This document shows positions 34,991 through 47,400 of a stretch of DNA of 64,000 nt, one piece after another. Location of the stretch: positions 25,077,188-25,141,187 of the forward strand of contig JACGWO010000012.1 in NCBI GenBank assembly GCA_034509735.1, read 5' to 3'. Both the position numbers and the translations under genes were made by a program. Origin of the DNA: Sesamum alatum. Taxonomy: Eukaryota > Streptophyta > Magnoliopsida > Lamiales > Pedaliaceae. Below the pieces are notes generated by a model, which did not search any database, was not told the DNA's origin, and was given only the letters and a program-made list of their open reading frames with translations. Numbering within the stretch: the stretch's first letter is position 1; each line of letters starts with the position of its first letter.

Positions 34991-36109
34991 ACGATTTGTT
35001 TTTTTATTTTTTCTGTTTAAATATAGTTATATTAGAAAATCAAAATTTATTCAATGTAATTTCTGCAAAATAATACAATTTCAAATATATCCAATACAAA
35101 ATTATAATTCCTAATTAACTAATATTATTTAAAGATAAAATCTTGTATTTTGATTCTAAAAACAGATAAATAATTTTTTAAATAATTCTAAAAAATTGAT
35201 GTAATAATATTTTTACATATTAATATCGATAAATACTATTTTTAAGTATTTAACATTTATTTTGAACAAAATATAAAGAATTAATCAAAACTAATAAAGA
35301 CAAGGGGCAATTTTGTCCATTCAAAGAGGTCAAAAGCTAAGAATGGCCAAAAAAATTACGCCAGTTGCATTTTTAGTGTGTGTAGGCTACTCTCCCGCCT
35401 TTTTTTTTTTTTTTTTTTTTTACGAAAAGGGTATTTTTTTGCATATTTAAACACACATAAGTATTTTGCAAATTTCTCATAACACAGAGGCGTGTTATGC
35501 AATTTTTTATAAATATTTCTTACACGACCATCTTGATGACTAGGAAATAAATCAGGAAAAAAGAAAAACAAAGAACCTCGTAAGAAATTACAGTAGTGCC
35601 TCAAGTCAAAAGACTGAACTTGCACTATTGCCCCAAGAAATTCTTAATTCGATCATGTTACTACTCCATAGAGAATTTCTTGCGAAGCCGAGGTTAACAC
35701 TTGTTCCAAACAAGCACCCCATATACACATTAGTGTCTTCATATGAATGCCCATGAAACCATACATCTTGCTTCGAGCATGTGTCGTATGGGCAAGTTCT
35801 CCACTAGACCATTGATATCCCATATCTCTCAACTAAAACTTTTAAAGTCGAGACTATAGACGTATAATTCATGATCACTGTCATATGATACACAATCACC
35901 CTTTGAATTTGGGTATATTCATTACTTTATTTTATTTTGTATAATTTAATATAGTACTGAATTAACTCTTGACTGTTTATTTTTGTTTAGATATTTTTTT
36001 GCATCCTTTTTATGAATTATTAGCTCTAAATTAAAAATTATATTTCAAAATAATAAATACAAAACTAATTTGAAATTAAAAAAAAGTAAAATTTCATAGC
36101 AACATTTGT

Positions 36110-36600
36110 CGAAAAAATTATTGTAAAATTTGCAACTGTTCATCAGCACAATTTTGGTTGCAAATAGTGGTCACAATTTTCATTGCAAAACTTGATATAT
36201 AATAATAATAATAATAATAAAGTCGTTGCATATTTCATCACAAACTAAATTATATTCTGCAACAATAGTGTCATTTGCAAAATATGCTTCGGACAAAATC
36301 GTTGCAAATGCCATTACAAAAAATTATAACTCCATTGCCGATTTCTATTGCAAATATCTTCTACAACATGGTCGCGAAACCCATACAAATTAGTTGCAAA
36401 TTCCGCAATAAATATCAAACTTGTTGAATGAGGTCATTCCAAAGTCTGCTACAACCACTCAAAATCCGTTGCATCATTTGCAACGACATCGATTGCCATG
36501 GAGATTTTTCGGTTGCAACTATCTATCGCAAATTAATTTTTGATAAAATTCGTTCTAAAATTTTATCACAGTTTAAACTATTTTTGTTGTGAATTTATCA
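36110..36600. mobile_element. CACTA-like segment with repeated TTGCAA motifs
   Basis: About eleven short motifs of the type GTTGCAAAT or its complement occur in both orientations within about 450 bases (for example GGTTGCAAATAG, TCGTTGCAAATG, AGTTGCAAATTC, TCATTTGCAACG). Dense subterminal motifs of this kind are typical of CACTA DNA transposons. Terminal CACTA repeats were not located, so this is probably a fragment. Confidence 0.4.
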
Positions 36601-36648
36601 TATTAGAGCACAACGAGCTTAAAACCTAACACAATGCCGAAAAATAAA

Positions 36649-37379
36649 GAGTAAATTACATTTGTTCTCCTGATATTTACCCTAATTATTACAAATACAT
36701 TTTTATTAGATTTTAATATTACAATTATTTAATTTGACATCTGGAAAATCTTTCCATGCCTGCTAGAAAGGTAGGTAAGTACAAATATACATTCAAGTTT
36801 TCTAGCAAGAAAAAGTCCAAAACAATCATATTTTTAAACGGCATAAATTCCGTATGAAAATATCAAGAATCGACACCCTAACATCAAAACATAAACTATG
36901 TTCTCCCAAATATTTTCGTTCTAATTCAAAAAATATCAAATTACAGTAAAAAATTTATTAGAGGTATTTTTGTAACATTATATGTTCAATTTGAGGTAAA
37001 TAACTATTTTGATCCTTATATTTTGGGTCAAAATCAATTTTAATTCCTAAACTTTTGGAAGTATGATTTTGGTTCTTAATCTTTATAAATTATTACAATT
37101 TTGATTCCTAAACTTTTTGAGCCACAATTTTGGTCCATAATCTTTACAAATTGTTACAATTCTGGTCCATCGAATTCCTTTCTCCTTAATATTTTTAAAT
37201 TCAATTTTAACAGTTGGACTAAAATCGTGCTTTAAAAAGTTTAGGGATCAAAATTAATTTTGACCCAAAATATAGGGACAAAAGTGAATTTACCCTGAAA
37301 TTCGTTTGGGATCTTATTGACTAGTAGTGATATATTTGTAATAGGGCAAACTTTATGGGGCGCAGATGTAATTTGTCCC
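36649..37379. mobile_element. GAGTAAATTAC-ended MITE relative carrying a nested element
   Basis: It starts GAGTAAATTACATTTG and ends AGATGTAATTTGTCCC, with flanks AAAAATAAA and AAAAAGTAA (7 of 9). Inside lies a second element at about 36993-37296, and copy C of the MITE family begins 11 bases after its end. Confidence 0.55.
36993..37296. mobile_element. Nested MITE with TATTTTGGGTCAAAAT inverted ends
   Basis: The left end, GGTAAATAACTATTTTGATC then CTTATATTTTGGGTCAAAAT, is matched in inverse at the right end (ATTTTGACCCAAAATATAGG then GACAAAAGTGAATTTACCC). About 300 bp, no coding frame, lying wholly inside the 36649-37379 element and therefore younger than it. Confidence 0.65.
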
Positions 37380-37390
37380 AAAAAGTAATA

Positions 37391-37816
37391 GGGTAAATTA
37401 CAACCATCTCCCATGACGTTTGCCATAATTATAAATACCCTCTCGTTGTTTGACAAATTACAAATACCCCATGAGGTTTGTAATTTTGAACCAAGGTCTA
37501 AAATTGACTATTTTGCCCTTAAATTTTTAGTTAAAATTATAGAAAAATCAACCGAGTTAAATTGTATTATTGATCTTCTGCGTAAAAAAATATAAGAAAC
37601 TTCTCCCTGCACATTGTAGTCCAAAAAAATTCAAAAAACTTTAAGAAAAATTCAGTTTGCATAAGGGCATTTTGGTCAGTTCACTTATAAAAATGGATGA
37701 AAATGAATTATTTATTAAACGGTTATAAATTTTAGGGGGTATTTATAATTTTTTAAACAATGAAGAAATTATCTGTAATTATATCAAACTTTAGGTAAGA
37801 TAGCTGTAATTTTTCC
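37391..37816. mobile_element. GGGTAAATTAC-family MITE, copy C
   Basis: It starts GGGTAAATTACAACCATCTC and ends GATAGCTGTAATTTTTCC. The 9-bp flanks AAAGTAATA and AAAATAATA differ at one position. Internal words (ATGAGGTTTGTAATTTTGAA, CATAAGGGCATTTTGGTCAG) match copies A and D. It lies just upstream of the CFAP20 leader. Confidence 0.78.
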
Positions 37817-37890
37817 AAAATAATAATATACTTGTAGGCATCTCTTTGTTCTTCTCGGCTTCTCTCTTTTACGCGCAGAGATTTCCCAAG

Positions 37891-38200
37891 GTATCTCTCT
37901 CTCTCTCTCTCTCTCCAGCACTGTATGTATCGTGTATGCGTAATCATGTATGCCTGGTATTATTGTGGAAGATGATAGGTTCTTTCATTCAGAAATTATT
38001 CGGAAAAAAGAGTAAAATTAATGTGAGAAAGTATACCCGTTGAGCTAGGAAACTGAAGGAAGGATGGATTTTAGATTAACTGTTACTTGTACTTCTTTTT
38101 TTAAGGGTTATCGCTGAAGCTAATCTTTCTATTCGATGATTCTGTTATTAGAATGAGAATAGCTGACCTAATTTTTATTTTTTTTCTAATGTTCTTGCAG
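37891..38200 (+). other. Probable CFAP20 leader intron with TC repeat
   Basis: TTTCCCAAG/GTATCTCTCTC at 37890 and TTCTTGCAG at 38200 are strong splice sites upstream of the ATG. The intron begins with a TC microsatellite (37893-37916). Confidence 0.6.
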
Positions 38201-38233
38201 TTTTCCTTTGTTTATTCTAAGGCAGCAGAGGAG

Positions 38234-40651
38234 ATGTTTAAGAATACATTTCAGTCTGGGTTTCTTTCAATTCTCTATAGCCTTGGGTATGCTCTTTTTC
38301 GAAGTTTTCTCTAGGAATTTATTGTCATGCACGCAGCCAGTTCCTCTCTTTAACTGATTCTTTTGTGGGCTTGAGTTCAGATTTTCTTTTAATCTTTTGA
38401 TGTTGATGTTTGTTTAATTTTTCTTGGGGTATGTTCATTCTTCAGGAGCAAGCCTTTGCAGATATGGGATAAAGAAGGCAAGGAAGTTCTTACTTTTTCT
38501 CAATTTCTTCTTTTTGGATTGGCAATTCAAACGCAACGTTTCGCTTTACTGTGTGGAGTAGATTTGATCATGCGCACTTGTTTTATTGGGGTCTTTTGAT
38601 GATCCAGTAGTTTGCTATTGAAGCCAGATTAGAATGTATAACACGATTTTGTGTGTATGTGTGTGTTTTTCTGGGCATGATGTTGAGTAAAGTTGAATTA
38701 AGTCAGCTTTGGGATCTTTCAAACTTTTTCATGAACGAAAAGTGATTGTTGTCTTGGATGCATGTCGTAGTATCAATTATAACATTGGTGAATATCACTT
38801 GGAAGGAAAATTTTGAATTTTGTGTTTAAGTCCTACTTAACCTCAAATAGGTTGCGAGTAAACAAGCAAGCTGCATTGTTTGCCAAAGTCCTCTAGGGGC
38901 TTCTTACCATATCTGTGCAGATACACTTGGATGGTTGTCAAGGAAGGAAAAAATATTTTGATTCTTGGTTTTGTTGTCAAACATGTAAGCAATTATGTGC
39001 ATGTGCATTTCTGAGCTAGCAGTTCTCTTTGCAAAAATCTTGCAGTTGTCAATGGCCAAGTTAAGCGATTGCAAGATGATGACATTCAATCTAATGTCCT
39101 CGAAATAGTTGGGTCGAACGTCCAGTCTACATATATTACCTGTCCAGCTGATCCAACTGCAACGCTTGGTATCAAGCTTCCGTTCTTAGTTATGATTGTG
39201 AAAAATATGAAGAAGTACTTCACATTTGAAATTCAGGTGCTGGATGATAAAAATGTCCGCCGAAGATTTCGAGCTTCTAATTTTCAAGTCTGTAAGTTTT
39301 CCTATGAGTGATTTTAAAAGTAATATATAAACATATTGCTTATTCTTATTAGGTCCATGTTGTTCATGTTTATCATTGATCTTGCCTGTCTTGTTGATGT
39401 GATAGTGTTACCTATTTCCATTAGAGTGAAATAGTATTTCTTTGATAAAGTTTACATGTGACGAGCTACTTCCTTTAGTGGAAACATGATATGAGGGCAA
39501 GATTAGTTTACCTCTATGCATTTCTTACAGAATACCTCTGTATGTTCGCGATGGTACTTCTGTTGCTTGTTTATCCAATATTTTCTTTGTTACTCAAATG
39601 CCTAATACTGGCAAATAAAGCATGTGAGTTGGGGAGATCGAAGCCTAGTCCAGTCACCAGTGATGCTAGAAGTCAATGAATGCATTAGAAAATATTATTG
39701 TTTTAGCTCCAAAAGGCAATGGTAGCTCATGTGTTTTGGTGTGTTTATTTACTCTTCAGGTGTGTAAAATTCTGTGTTTGTTAGGTCTTCTGATTGCATC
39801 TTGTCTTGTATTTGTATATATTGCCTTTGCACTTGGATTGCATGTACTTGTTTGAAGTGGTGAAGGATGTTATGATCCAAATATCTTAACAATGCAGATC
39901 CCATGAACTTGTACATTTCCACATGATAAGTGTCAATCGGAAAATGAGATCCTGGAGTAATGAACTACGAACCGCAACTACATATATGGAATATGCTCAG
40001 TTACTCCTTTTACATATTGACATCGATGGAATCATGGAAGTATATGGTTGTTTTCTGATGGTAGAGAAGGATATGAAAATAGATAATCCAAATGAATCAT
40101 GCTTTACACCAGTTCTCAGAAATGATTTGTGGCTCTGAAGCTTGTCTTTCAATAACTTTAATATGTTTTATGAGACTTAAGTTATCTGGTTATACAAGAA
40201 ATCTCAGTCACAGACTTATTGGCTTCTCAATCTTCTTCAATGAGAACTGCATTTCTTTGTCTTATTATTGTTGATGCGCAATGTAAAAGCTTCACCTCTC
40301 TCAGGCTGTCACAAGAGTTAAACCCTATATTTGCACCATGCCCCTGAAGTTGGATGAGGGATGGAATCAAGTCCAGCTGAACCTTACTGATCTGACTCGA
40401 CGTGCATATGGGACCAACTATGTTGAGACTTTGAGAGTTCAGGTTCATGCAAGTTGCCGCCTGAGAAGGATATATTTCTCTGATCGCCTCTACTCAGAAG
40501 AGGAACTCCCACCAGAATTTAAACTCTACCTTCCCATGCAGGTAATCTAAGCTTTACCGCGTGCTCAAAAACTATAATACAATTAGGTTCTTCAGTTACT
40601 GTTGGCCTCTCAGCTCATGCTTTGGTTGCTTTCTTATTGCAGAAAGCCTGA
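38234..40651 (+). CDS. CFAP20: Cilia- and flagella-associated protein 20 (CFAP20/BUG22)
   Basis: Five coding exons (38234-38286, 38446-38477, 39046-39287, 40305-40541, 40643-40651) in phase encode 190 residues, the family's usual size (about 190-193). The sequence [80 protein letters not shown] and [20 protein letters not shown] is nearly invariant from algae to animals (DUF667/CFAP20 domain). In ciliated cells the protein is an inner-junction protein of axonemal doublet microtubules; flowering plants have no cilia, so its role here must be non-ciliary. The second intron, 38478-39045, starts with GC (AAAGAAG/GCAAGG) and ends TTGCAG: a GC-AG intron needed to join [10 protein letters not shown]. 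The last exon has only nine bases (Lys, Ala, stop). Confidence 0.95.
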
Positions 40652-41426
40652 AAGAGCTTCAGGAAAGTTTATCTGTCGCGGTGGGAATGTCTTGTAGCCA
40701 CTTCATCACTAAGTCTGGAGGTTTATTTGGTGTAATACATAATTTCTCGGAGGAGTTAAATACGTAGTTGACTAGTTGAAGGGATCAGCAACTCAGGCTT
40801 GTTTTACGCAGTAATGACAATTGGCTGGACGATGGTAATATGAGATTCATACTCTGGTTCTAGATTGTCATCGGTTTTTTCTGCATATGTTCAAGGACTG
40901 GAGTGCCGTCAGCACACTGTTTTCTCTGTTAATGATGTTGGATGTTTGGGAGAATCAGTTAGCTGGAGCATAAGATTATTGTTTGTTCAAAGTTGGTTTG
41001 CAATTTGGTGAAGCTATATTTTACATCCTCTCTAGGAGGGCCGTTTTCTGGAGAATTCCAGAACTTTACAATGATCCATGAGAGCTCATACATAAAATTT
41101 TAGCTTTTGAATTGTGCGAATGAATGCTCAAATGTTTGCATAAGCTATAAAATATAGTTTTTTGAGTGATCAGAGTCCATAAAATAAAATTTCTCCATTT
41201 GAAACTGAGGAAAGGTCCTTCCAGCATCTCCCTTTGTTTCACTAATTGCATTACTAAGTGACCTGAAAAGATCTTACTACAAAATATCATGTCCGTTTAA
41301 TATGAAAACACCTATCAATTAACTAAATCTTCATTCGATCGCTACAAAAGGATGCCCAGCCCTCAAATTTAGATAAAGTAATACACAACTCCATTTGGCC
41401 GTTGCCTGCTGTTTCGATTGTAGTTG
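40652..41426. other. Convergent intergenic spacer between CFAP20 and HPR1
   Basis: Both neighbours end here, so it holds two 3' UTRs. No further gene or repeat is recognised. Confidence 0.6.
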
Positions 41427-44400
41427 TCAGGCCACAACATCCAAATCAACCTCAGCATCCGTCTCCCCATCGACCACACCGGCCTCTGCTTCAGTATCTG
41501 CTTCAATTTGGCCTGCTTCAAGACCAGCATCTGTGTCAGAGCCCTGCTTTTGATGTTCATCTGGAGTTGGAGTTCCACCCTGAGAAAGACTACCAGATGC
41601 TACCATAGCATCGGTGTCTGCTGGAGCTGCTGAGGCTTCAGGATCGATTCTACTTCCATCAGCATCAGTCTCGCTTGCAGGTGTAGCAATCTGCCATGAA
41701 TTAAAGCAAAATAAGAATCGTACAGAAAGACAATGCAGACATCTTCACAGTATAATTACCAGTAACAAGATGTTTCAAATCATATCTTTTGTTGTTATTT
41801 ATCCATATCATTTATCATACAGAAAAATCATATCTTTTGTTGTTATTTATCCATATCTCATAAGAATTAAAATGCTCTTTAATTTGTTGAAATTTATACA
41901 CGTCATCATAATATTTTCTCCAAATTTCTGTGAAAGGCAAGATGCATACATTTTACTTGCCAAAAAGAAAAAAGCTCAATAACAGAAGATAGAGTTAAAA
42001 AAGAATTGCAAGAAGGAAAGCAAACGTCACGCGAAACAGCTGTTTTTCCACTTCCGCATTCACATCACTGCAAAGCAGAAAATACAAGTAGAGAGAGTAT
42101 GAAAATTTCAAATACCTGAGATTCTTCCACTTGCTGCACAGAACCTTTAGTATCTTCCTTCTTGGCACGCTTGGATCGATCACCTGGTTTAGCTTGATAT
42201 TTGGACCGCATATCAGCTGGCAAAAGCTCCAAAGGAACCACACCCTCAATACCATGTTCAGTGAACTGCAAGGGAAATCATTGACTAAAATTCAAATGCT
42301 ATACACATATCTAGAGATTCAGGTACTCGTATCTCAGCCATTGAAAAGGATCACATACTCTAGAAAACCCCTCCAAATCTTGCCGAGCTGAGAACCTTAA
42401 ACCTTTCCAGCAATAGACCTACACCATCATTTGCAGTAGTCAGAAGTTGATGAAGTAGACCTTTAATGCTTCAAAGTTATCAGATTTTATGCCAGCAGAA
42501 TTTGTTTGAATACTTGAAACAATTTCAGTGGTCAACCACATTCTCATATAATGCACCACAACTTAAGAATTGAAAGTTGGCAAAGGTTGCCATTAGTCCC
42601 AGTGTCTAAAGTCTTTTAGCAGTAGAATGAGAGAAAATAAAGCCATCCACCTTAAATTTTGGTAATTGTAGAGGAAGGGAACGGATAATTCAAACAAAAT
42701 TTCGATTATAGAAACAGCTCAAATACATTTGTGCACTCAAAAAACAAAGCCATGATATATGTTAAAGCACTGTACTATAAAAAACAGACAGATGCTAGTT
42801 GTAGCTTGGTCATTTTCAGAGGTTTGTTAGGCTCAATATCACAAAATACTATGCAATATTCATGATTCCCAAGAAGAAAGATTGCAGGCTCTCTTTGATA
42901 GATGTGGAAGAGGGTAAAGAAGTGGGATATACGTGAACATTATTGTAAAGCAAAATGGCGAAGACATGCTCGAAAAAATTTAAAAGGTTTTCTCAAGCAA
43001 CATATGAGGTGAAGTTTTAAGGAAAGTAATGTAGAGTATGAATACATTGCCAGGCCCTTCAAAGTTAATAACCGGCAGGAACACCACAAAGATCTTCAGA
43101 AGAAACCTCAACTAGAAGCATAGAAATTAGAATGTAATGGTACTTTTCTGCAGGTAATACGAGATACGGCCGGTAAAATCTATGAGCGAGTATCAAATGA
43201 TAAAATACCGCTGGAATAGTAGAGCACTCTCTACTCTTCAGTTAGTAAATAGATGCACATAGAATAAACTTCTGCGGGAACACCAGAAAGATATCAAGCA
43301 CCAGTCAATTTGGAAAATGTATTGATGTCAACATTTTTCACGTAAGGCTACCATCCTAAAGAAAAGGAGCACGAAAATTTTTGGTCTTTCTTGTCTCTCA
43401 ATTCAAAGATCAAGTTTTCAGCATTATCAAAAGCTAAACACTGTAGTATTTATTCTGCTAACCATATTAATCAATACGAGGGATGAATTTGTAAACTCAT
43501 GCAAAACAAGATCAAATCAAGAAAGAATTGAAGTGGAAAGAAAAGTAAAACTGACTCGATTATTTTTGTGATGATATTCTTCTTCTATTCCTGCAGATTC
43601 GTCCATCTGTTGGGAAGCATAAATGTCTTTAGATAGCTGATTAAGGCTGATTACTTGCAAATTCCTTTTCTGGCAATATTAACCAGAAAGCAAACGAAGA
43701 ATATAAACATCAGTTCAAATACAAAATTGAGGCGACATGAGCTCACATCTTCAGCCAGTGGTTTCCAGTAATCCATGATGGCAGGAGTACGAACACGCTG
43801 AGGATCTGTTAAAGCATTCTGAGAAAAGAAAACATGATATTAACAGTAAACAGGGAGCAGTCTCCAATAAAGTTTACCACATAAGAGTAATCATTCACAT
43901 GCTCAAGATGCTCGACAAAATAAATTTATGGTAGTACTAATGAAGTGTGTTAACCATAAGTAATCATAGCATCAGAGTAGCTTTTATTTCAGCTTAATTG
44001 CAAAACAGAAGGCGAATATATGAAGCTTTATCCATTAAATCAACTCCTACATGATAACATCTTAATTTTCTCGGAGAATTTTAATTATTACAAGTTCACT
44101 ATTTGAAAAATAAACATATTTCTTCATACACCAAGATTTTGAAACAGAAAGAAGGATGGACTAGTATGTCCATTAGTCATGCAAATATCATGTAATATTA
44201 GCCTAAACCACACTAAGCTTTAAGATGTTTTCATCTAGATTTAAGTCGTCAGAGAACATCTGTGCTATATCCCACTAATCTATTATACAGAATGCCAATA
44301 GCTGCAACTCATTATGCATTAGACCATATCAAAAAAAAAAAAAAAAAAGTCATTATGCATTATAAACATAGAGCTAGCTAGAGCTTAGAATAAGCATTTG

Positions 44401-47400
44401 AATTGAAACAAAACCATTGCATACAAAATATGACACCATTATCAAGCAATATATCTGCACGCACGAACACAGACCATCAACTTCAAGTTCAGTTCCCAGA
44501 AACTATATTGTTAGAAATAATCTCAAACAAGTGTCCAATATAGACAATCTTAAGGTTATATCTCTATGCTAGTGAAGATGAATGAAATTTGAGAATAGTT
44601 ACCAATCAGAAGAGAAAGAATAATAAATTTGAATATGGAAAAGGAGAATGGATAAGACACGAAGTCAACTATTCTAAATGGTAAGTTGTGTTTGGCTAGT
44701 TTTAAGCTGGGGTGTAAACACTGTTCAGCAGCCAAAGTTACCAGCATTTCCTATCCTTCAGATAACACAGAAATCCTCAGGGCGTGATTGGAACTCACTC
44801 TTCTTCTAAAAGCTACAAAATTTTCACTCCAAGCTTTCCTAATTAACTTTGTAAAACCAAAAGAACTCGGATGATTACAAACTTTCAAGAAAGTACAAAA
44901 GAGAGATGGGTGTGAAACGCACCGGATTTTGATCTGCCCATTTCCACAGCTGGGAAAGTTCTTTATTTCCCAGTCTCCACCGAGGCCGACTACAAGATAA
45001 CACAAACAGAAAAGAAAAAGGGAAATCTCAGGGCAGATCACTGAAAATGGCAATGCATCACTAACACGTTGATATATAGATCCTCAATAGCATCTCAATT
45101 TTAGTTATGCTAGCACCCGTAATGCTTCTTAATGCAATAAACACTGAAATGGAGCTATTTCTTGAATACGATGACTCTCATTGGAAAACATCACTTCATC
45201 AATCATGTCATCTTCATGACACTTGGTGCAAGCTTGCTTTTGAACCTCATATAAATGCACAAACCCTCTTCCTAAGTCATTACATTTCTCCATCAATTTT
45301 CTAAAATGAAAGCTTTACACGATCCAAATTTCATATACTAAGAGCACGGTAAACATATGCAATGAATAAAATTCAAAACATTAAATATAAAATTCCAGAT
45401 ACATGGACGTTCAAACATAATTATCAACCTCAACCTAACAAAACTTGTTTGGACTGATAAATAGAAGTTTGAGGTAATGTCTTCCATTTCTAAATTTGGT
45501 AATCCATGACATGCATCCATGAGATGTAGTTTAAAACATTCAGTCAATACCGTTTTCTGCCTCCATCTTGACCTAGCTTTTTTTCTATTGGTTGTTTCTC
45601 AAATGGAGGGCAACCGTCGCGCTTCCACCAAACCTGGAAAAGAGGAAAAAGTTCAATATGAATACAAAAGAAAGCTGCAAAATATTCACGTAGATATAAA
45701 TACTAAGGAATGCAAGTACGTGATGCTACTCGCAGACAAAAAAACTTCAAAATTATTAATGCTTACCCAATTCCTTTCACGCTCCAAAATATGCTCAATG
45801 CTATGAAGAAATTCTTTTCCTCTTGGAGGCGTCGTTTCTAGAAGCTTCTTGACCCGCTCTTCACAAGTTTTTATCTCTTCCTTCTAGATTCACAAATGGT
45901 AAAGACATTATTCTGACAATCAGGGCACAAAAGAAAACATTCTTAAAGATCTTCAACTGGATGTGCAAACTAGATTAATCATTATATTGCATGGCCCCAA
46001 GCAGACAAGTCTTATAACATCTTCAACAAACAAGCACAAATAGGAAAACTAACGCCCTGTCAGGTCCATTTTTATTTTCATTCTTCATTTTCAGATTGAA
46101 AATATTTTCACCATGGTCTTTGCATAAAATGCGAGTGTGTTTGGATTGGTAATGTTGGCTGCAAAGGTTACAGTTGCAAATTTTTCAACCCAGTGAAAGC
46201 ATGAAAACATTAAAACGCTTGGTACTTGGTTTTCTTTTACATCACGAGAAATGAACACTTGGCAAGAGCAAAACTACGTTTGGCAAATTATGTGGGGGTT
46301 CAATTAATGGCAAATTGTGCAGGGGGCGCCGCGTTCACTAATAAAGAGCAACTCCCTAACTCTGAAAAGATTTGGCCAATTTGCATGGTGAATTTTACCA
46401 AAAAAAGGTTGCAAATTAACTGATATAGACATATGGTTGGGTTGTGTAATCCCAACTTGAGACTGGAATATGAACATGCATTGCAGACCTTTTTCCTAAT
46501 GGAAACAGGAACCCCAAGGTCATACAGGTTCCATTTTCATTTGGAGAAAAGGTCTGGAATGAATGTTCACATTCCAACCCATTTCTCAAATCAGGTTTAC
46601 ACATAATCAGACCAACTTTGTGTTTTAATACAATTACCTTATTCCGGGAAAAAAAAAGGCAGAAACCCCCAGGGTGTTTTCAATCTGGAATAGAGTCCAG
46701 AGGGTGAAATGTGAATAGGAAATATGAAAACAAACATGGCCCAAGTCTCTTAGGCAAAATTCGGCAAGAATGCTATATGTGAAATGACAGAGTGGATAGT
46801 GATAAACAAAAATATAGACTAATAAAGCATTTTTGCATCACGGACTAAAATGTTTACAGGTTTACAACTGCATTTCAACAGTGATTTTGACACTCATCCA
46901 AAGATCAAAATAATATGCATCTTATATGTTATGTAAAAGGTAATGTAAATCAAATATAGTCTGATATGAATGCTGGGCCACCTTAAGCTGTCTCCTTTTT
47001 CTTCCCAAGGGAAAGTAATAAATAAAAAGCCACGTTACAAGAAAAAGCCAGCAATACAAAATCATAAATAATTTCCAGTACTCCCATTCCGCAAGAAAAC
47101 AATGATCTGTAAGAGTAATGTGGCCCCAGACCCTCAAATAACTGATAGTTCTAACAGAAACCACTATGCAGCAGCTTTATGGGTACCCATACTTCTAATG
47201 GTTTTTGAGCTATGAATTCTTCAAAGAAACATTTGTACTCCTTTTGGTGAAAGCCCAAAATAGTTTTAGGATGAAACGGACTAAAAGCAGAAAGATGCTC
47301 GAAAAACTCACGAGGTGCTCTCAATTGATGTAATAGAACAGTAAAACCTTCTGAAAACCCAGAAACCCCAAAAACTCCAATCGCAGATGTACATTTGTAC

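Larger units (their letters stand above)
30341..37830. other. Long intergenic region rich in mobile elements
   Basis: It contains Helitron-like copies (30495-30955), a GC-richer island with CCACGTCATC at 31480-31790, a SINE (32717-32990), a three-copy tandem array (33237-34834) with a G-rich flank to about 35000, an unassigned stretch at 35640-35900, a TTGCAA-rich CACTA-like segment (36110-36600) and nested MITEs (36649-37816). I see no intact gene. Confidence 0.55.

Noticed and set aside
35640..35900. Possible LTR retrotransposon fragment
   Set aside because: The stretch is less AT-rich than its surroundings, but I could not find paired LTRs, a primer-binding site, or any gag/pol motif.
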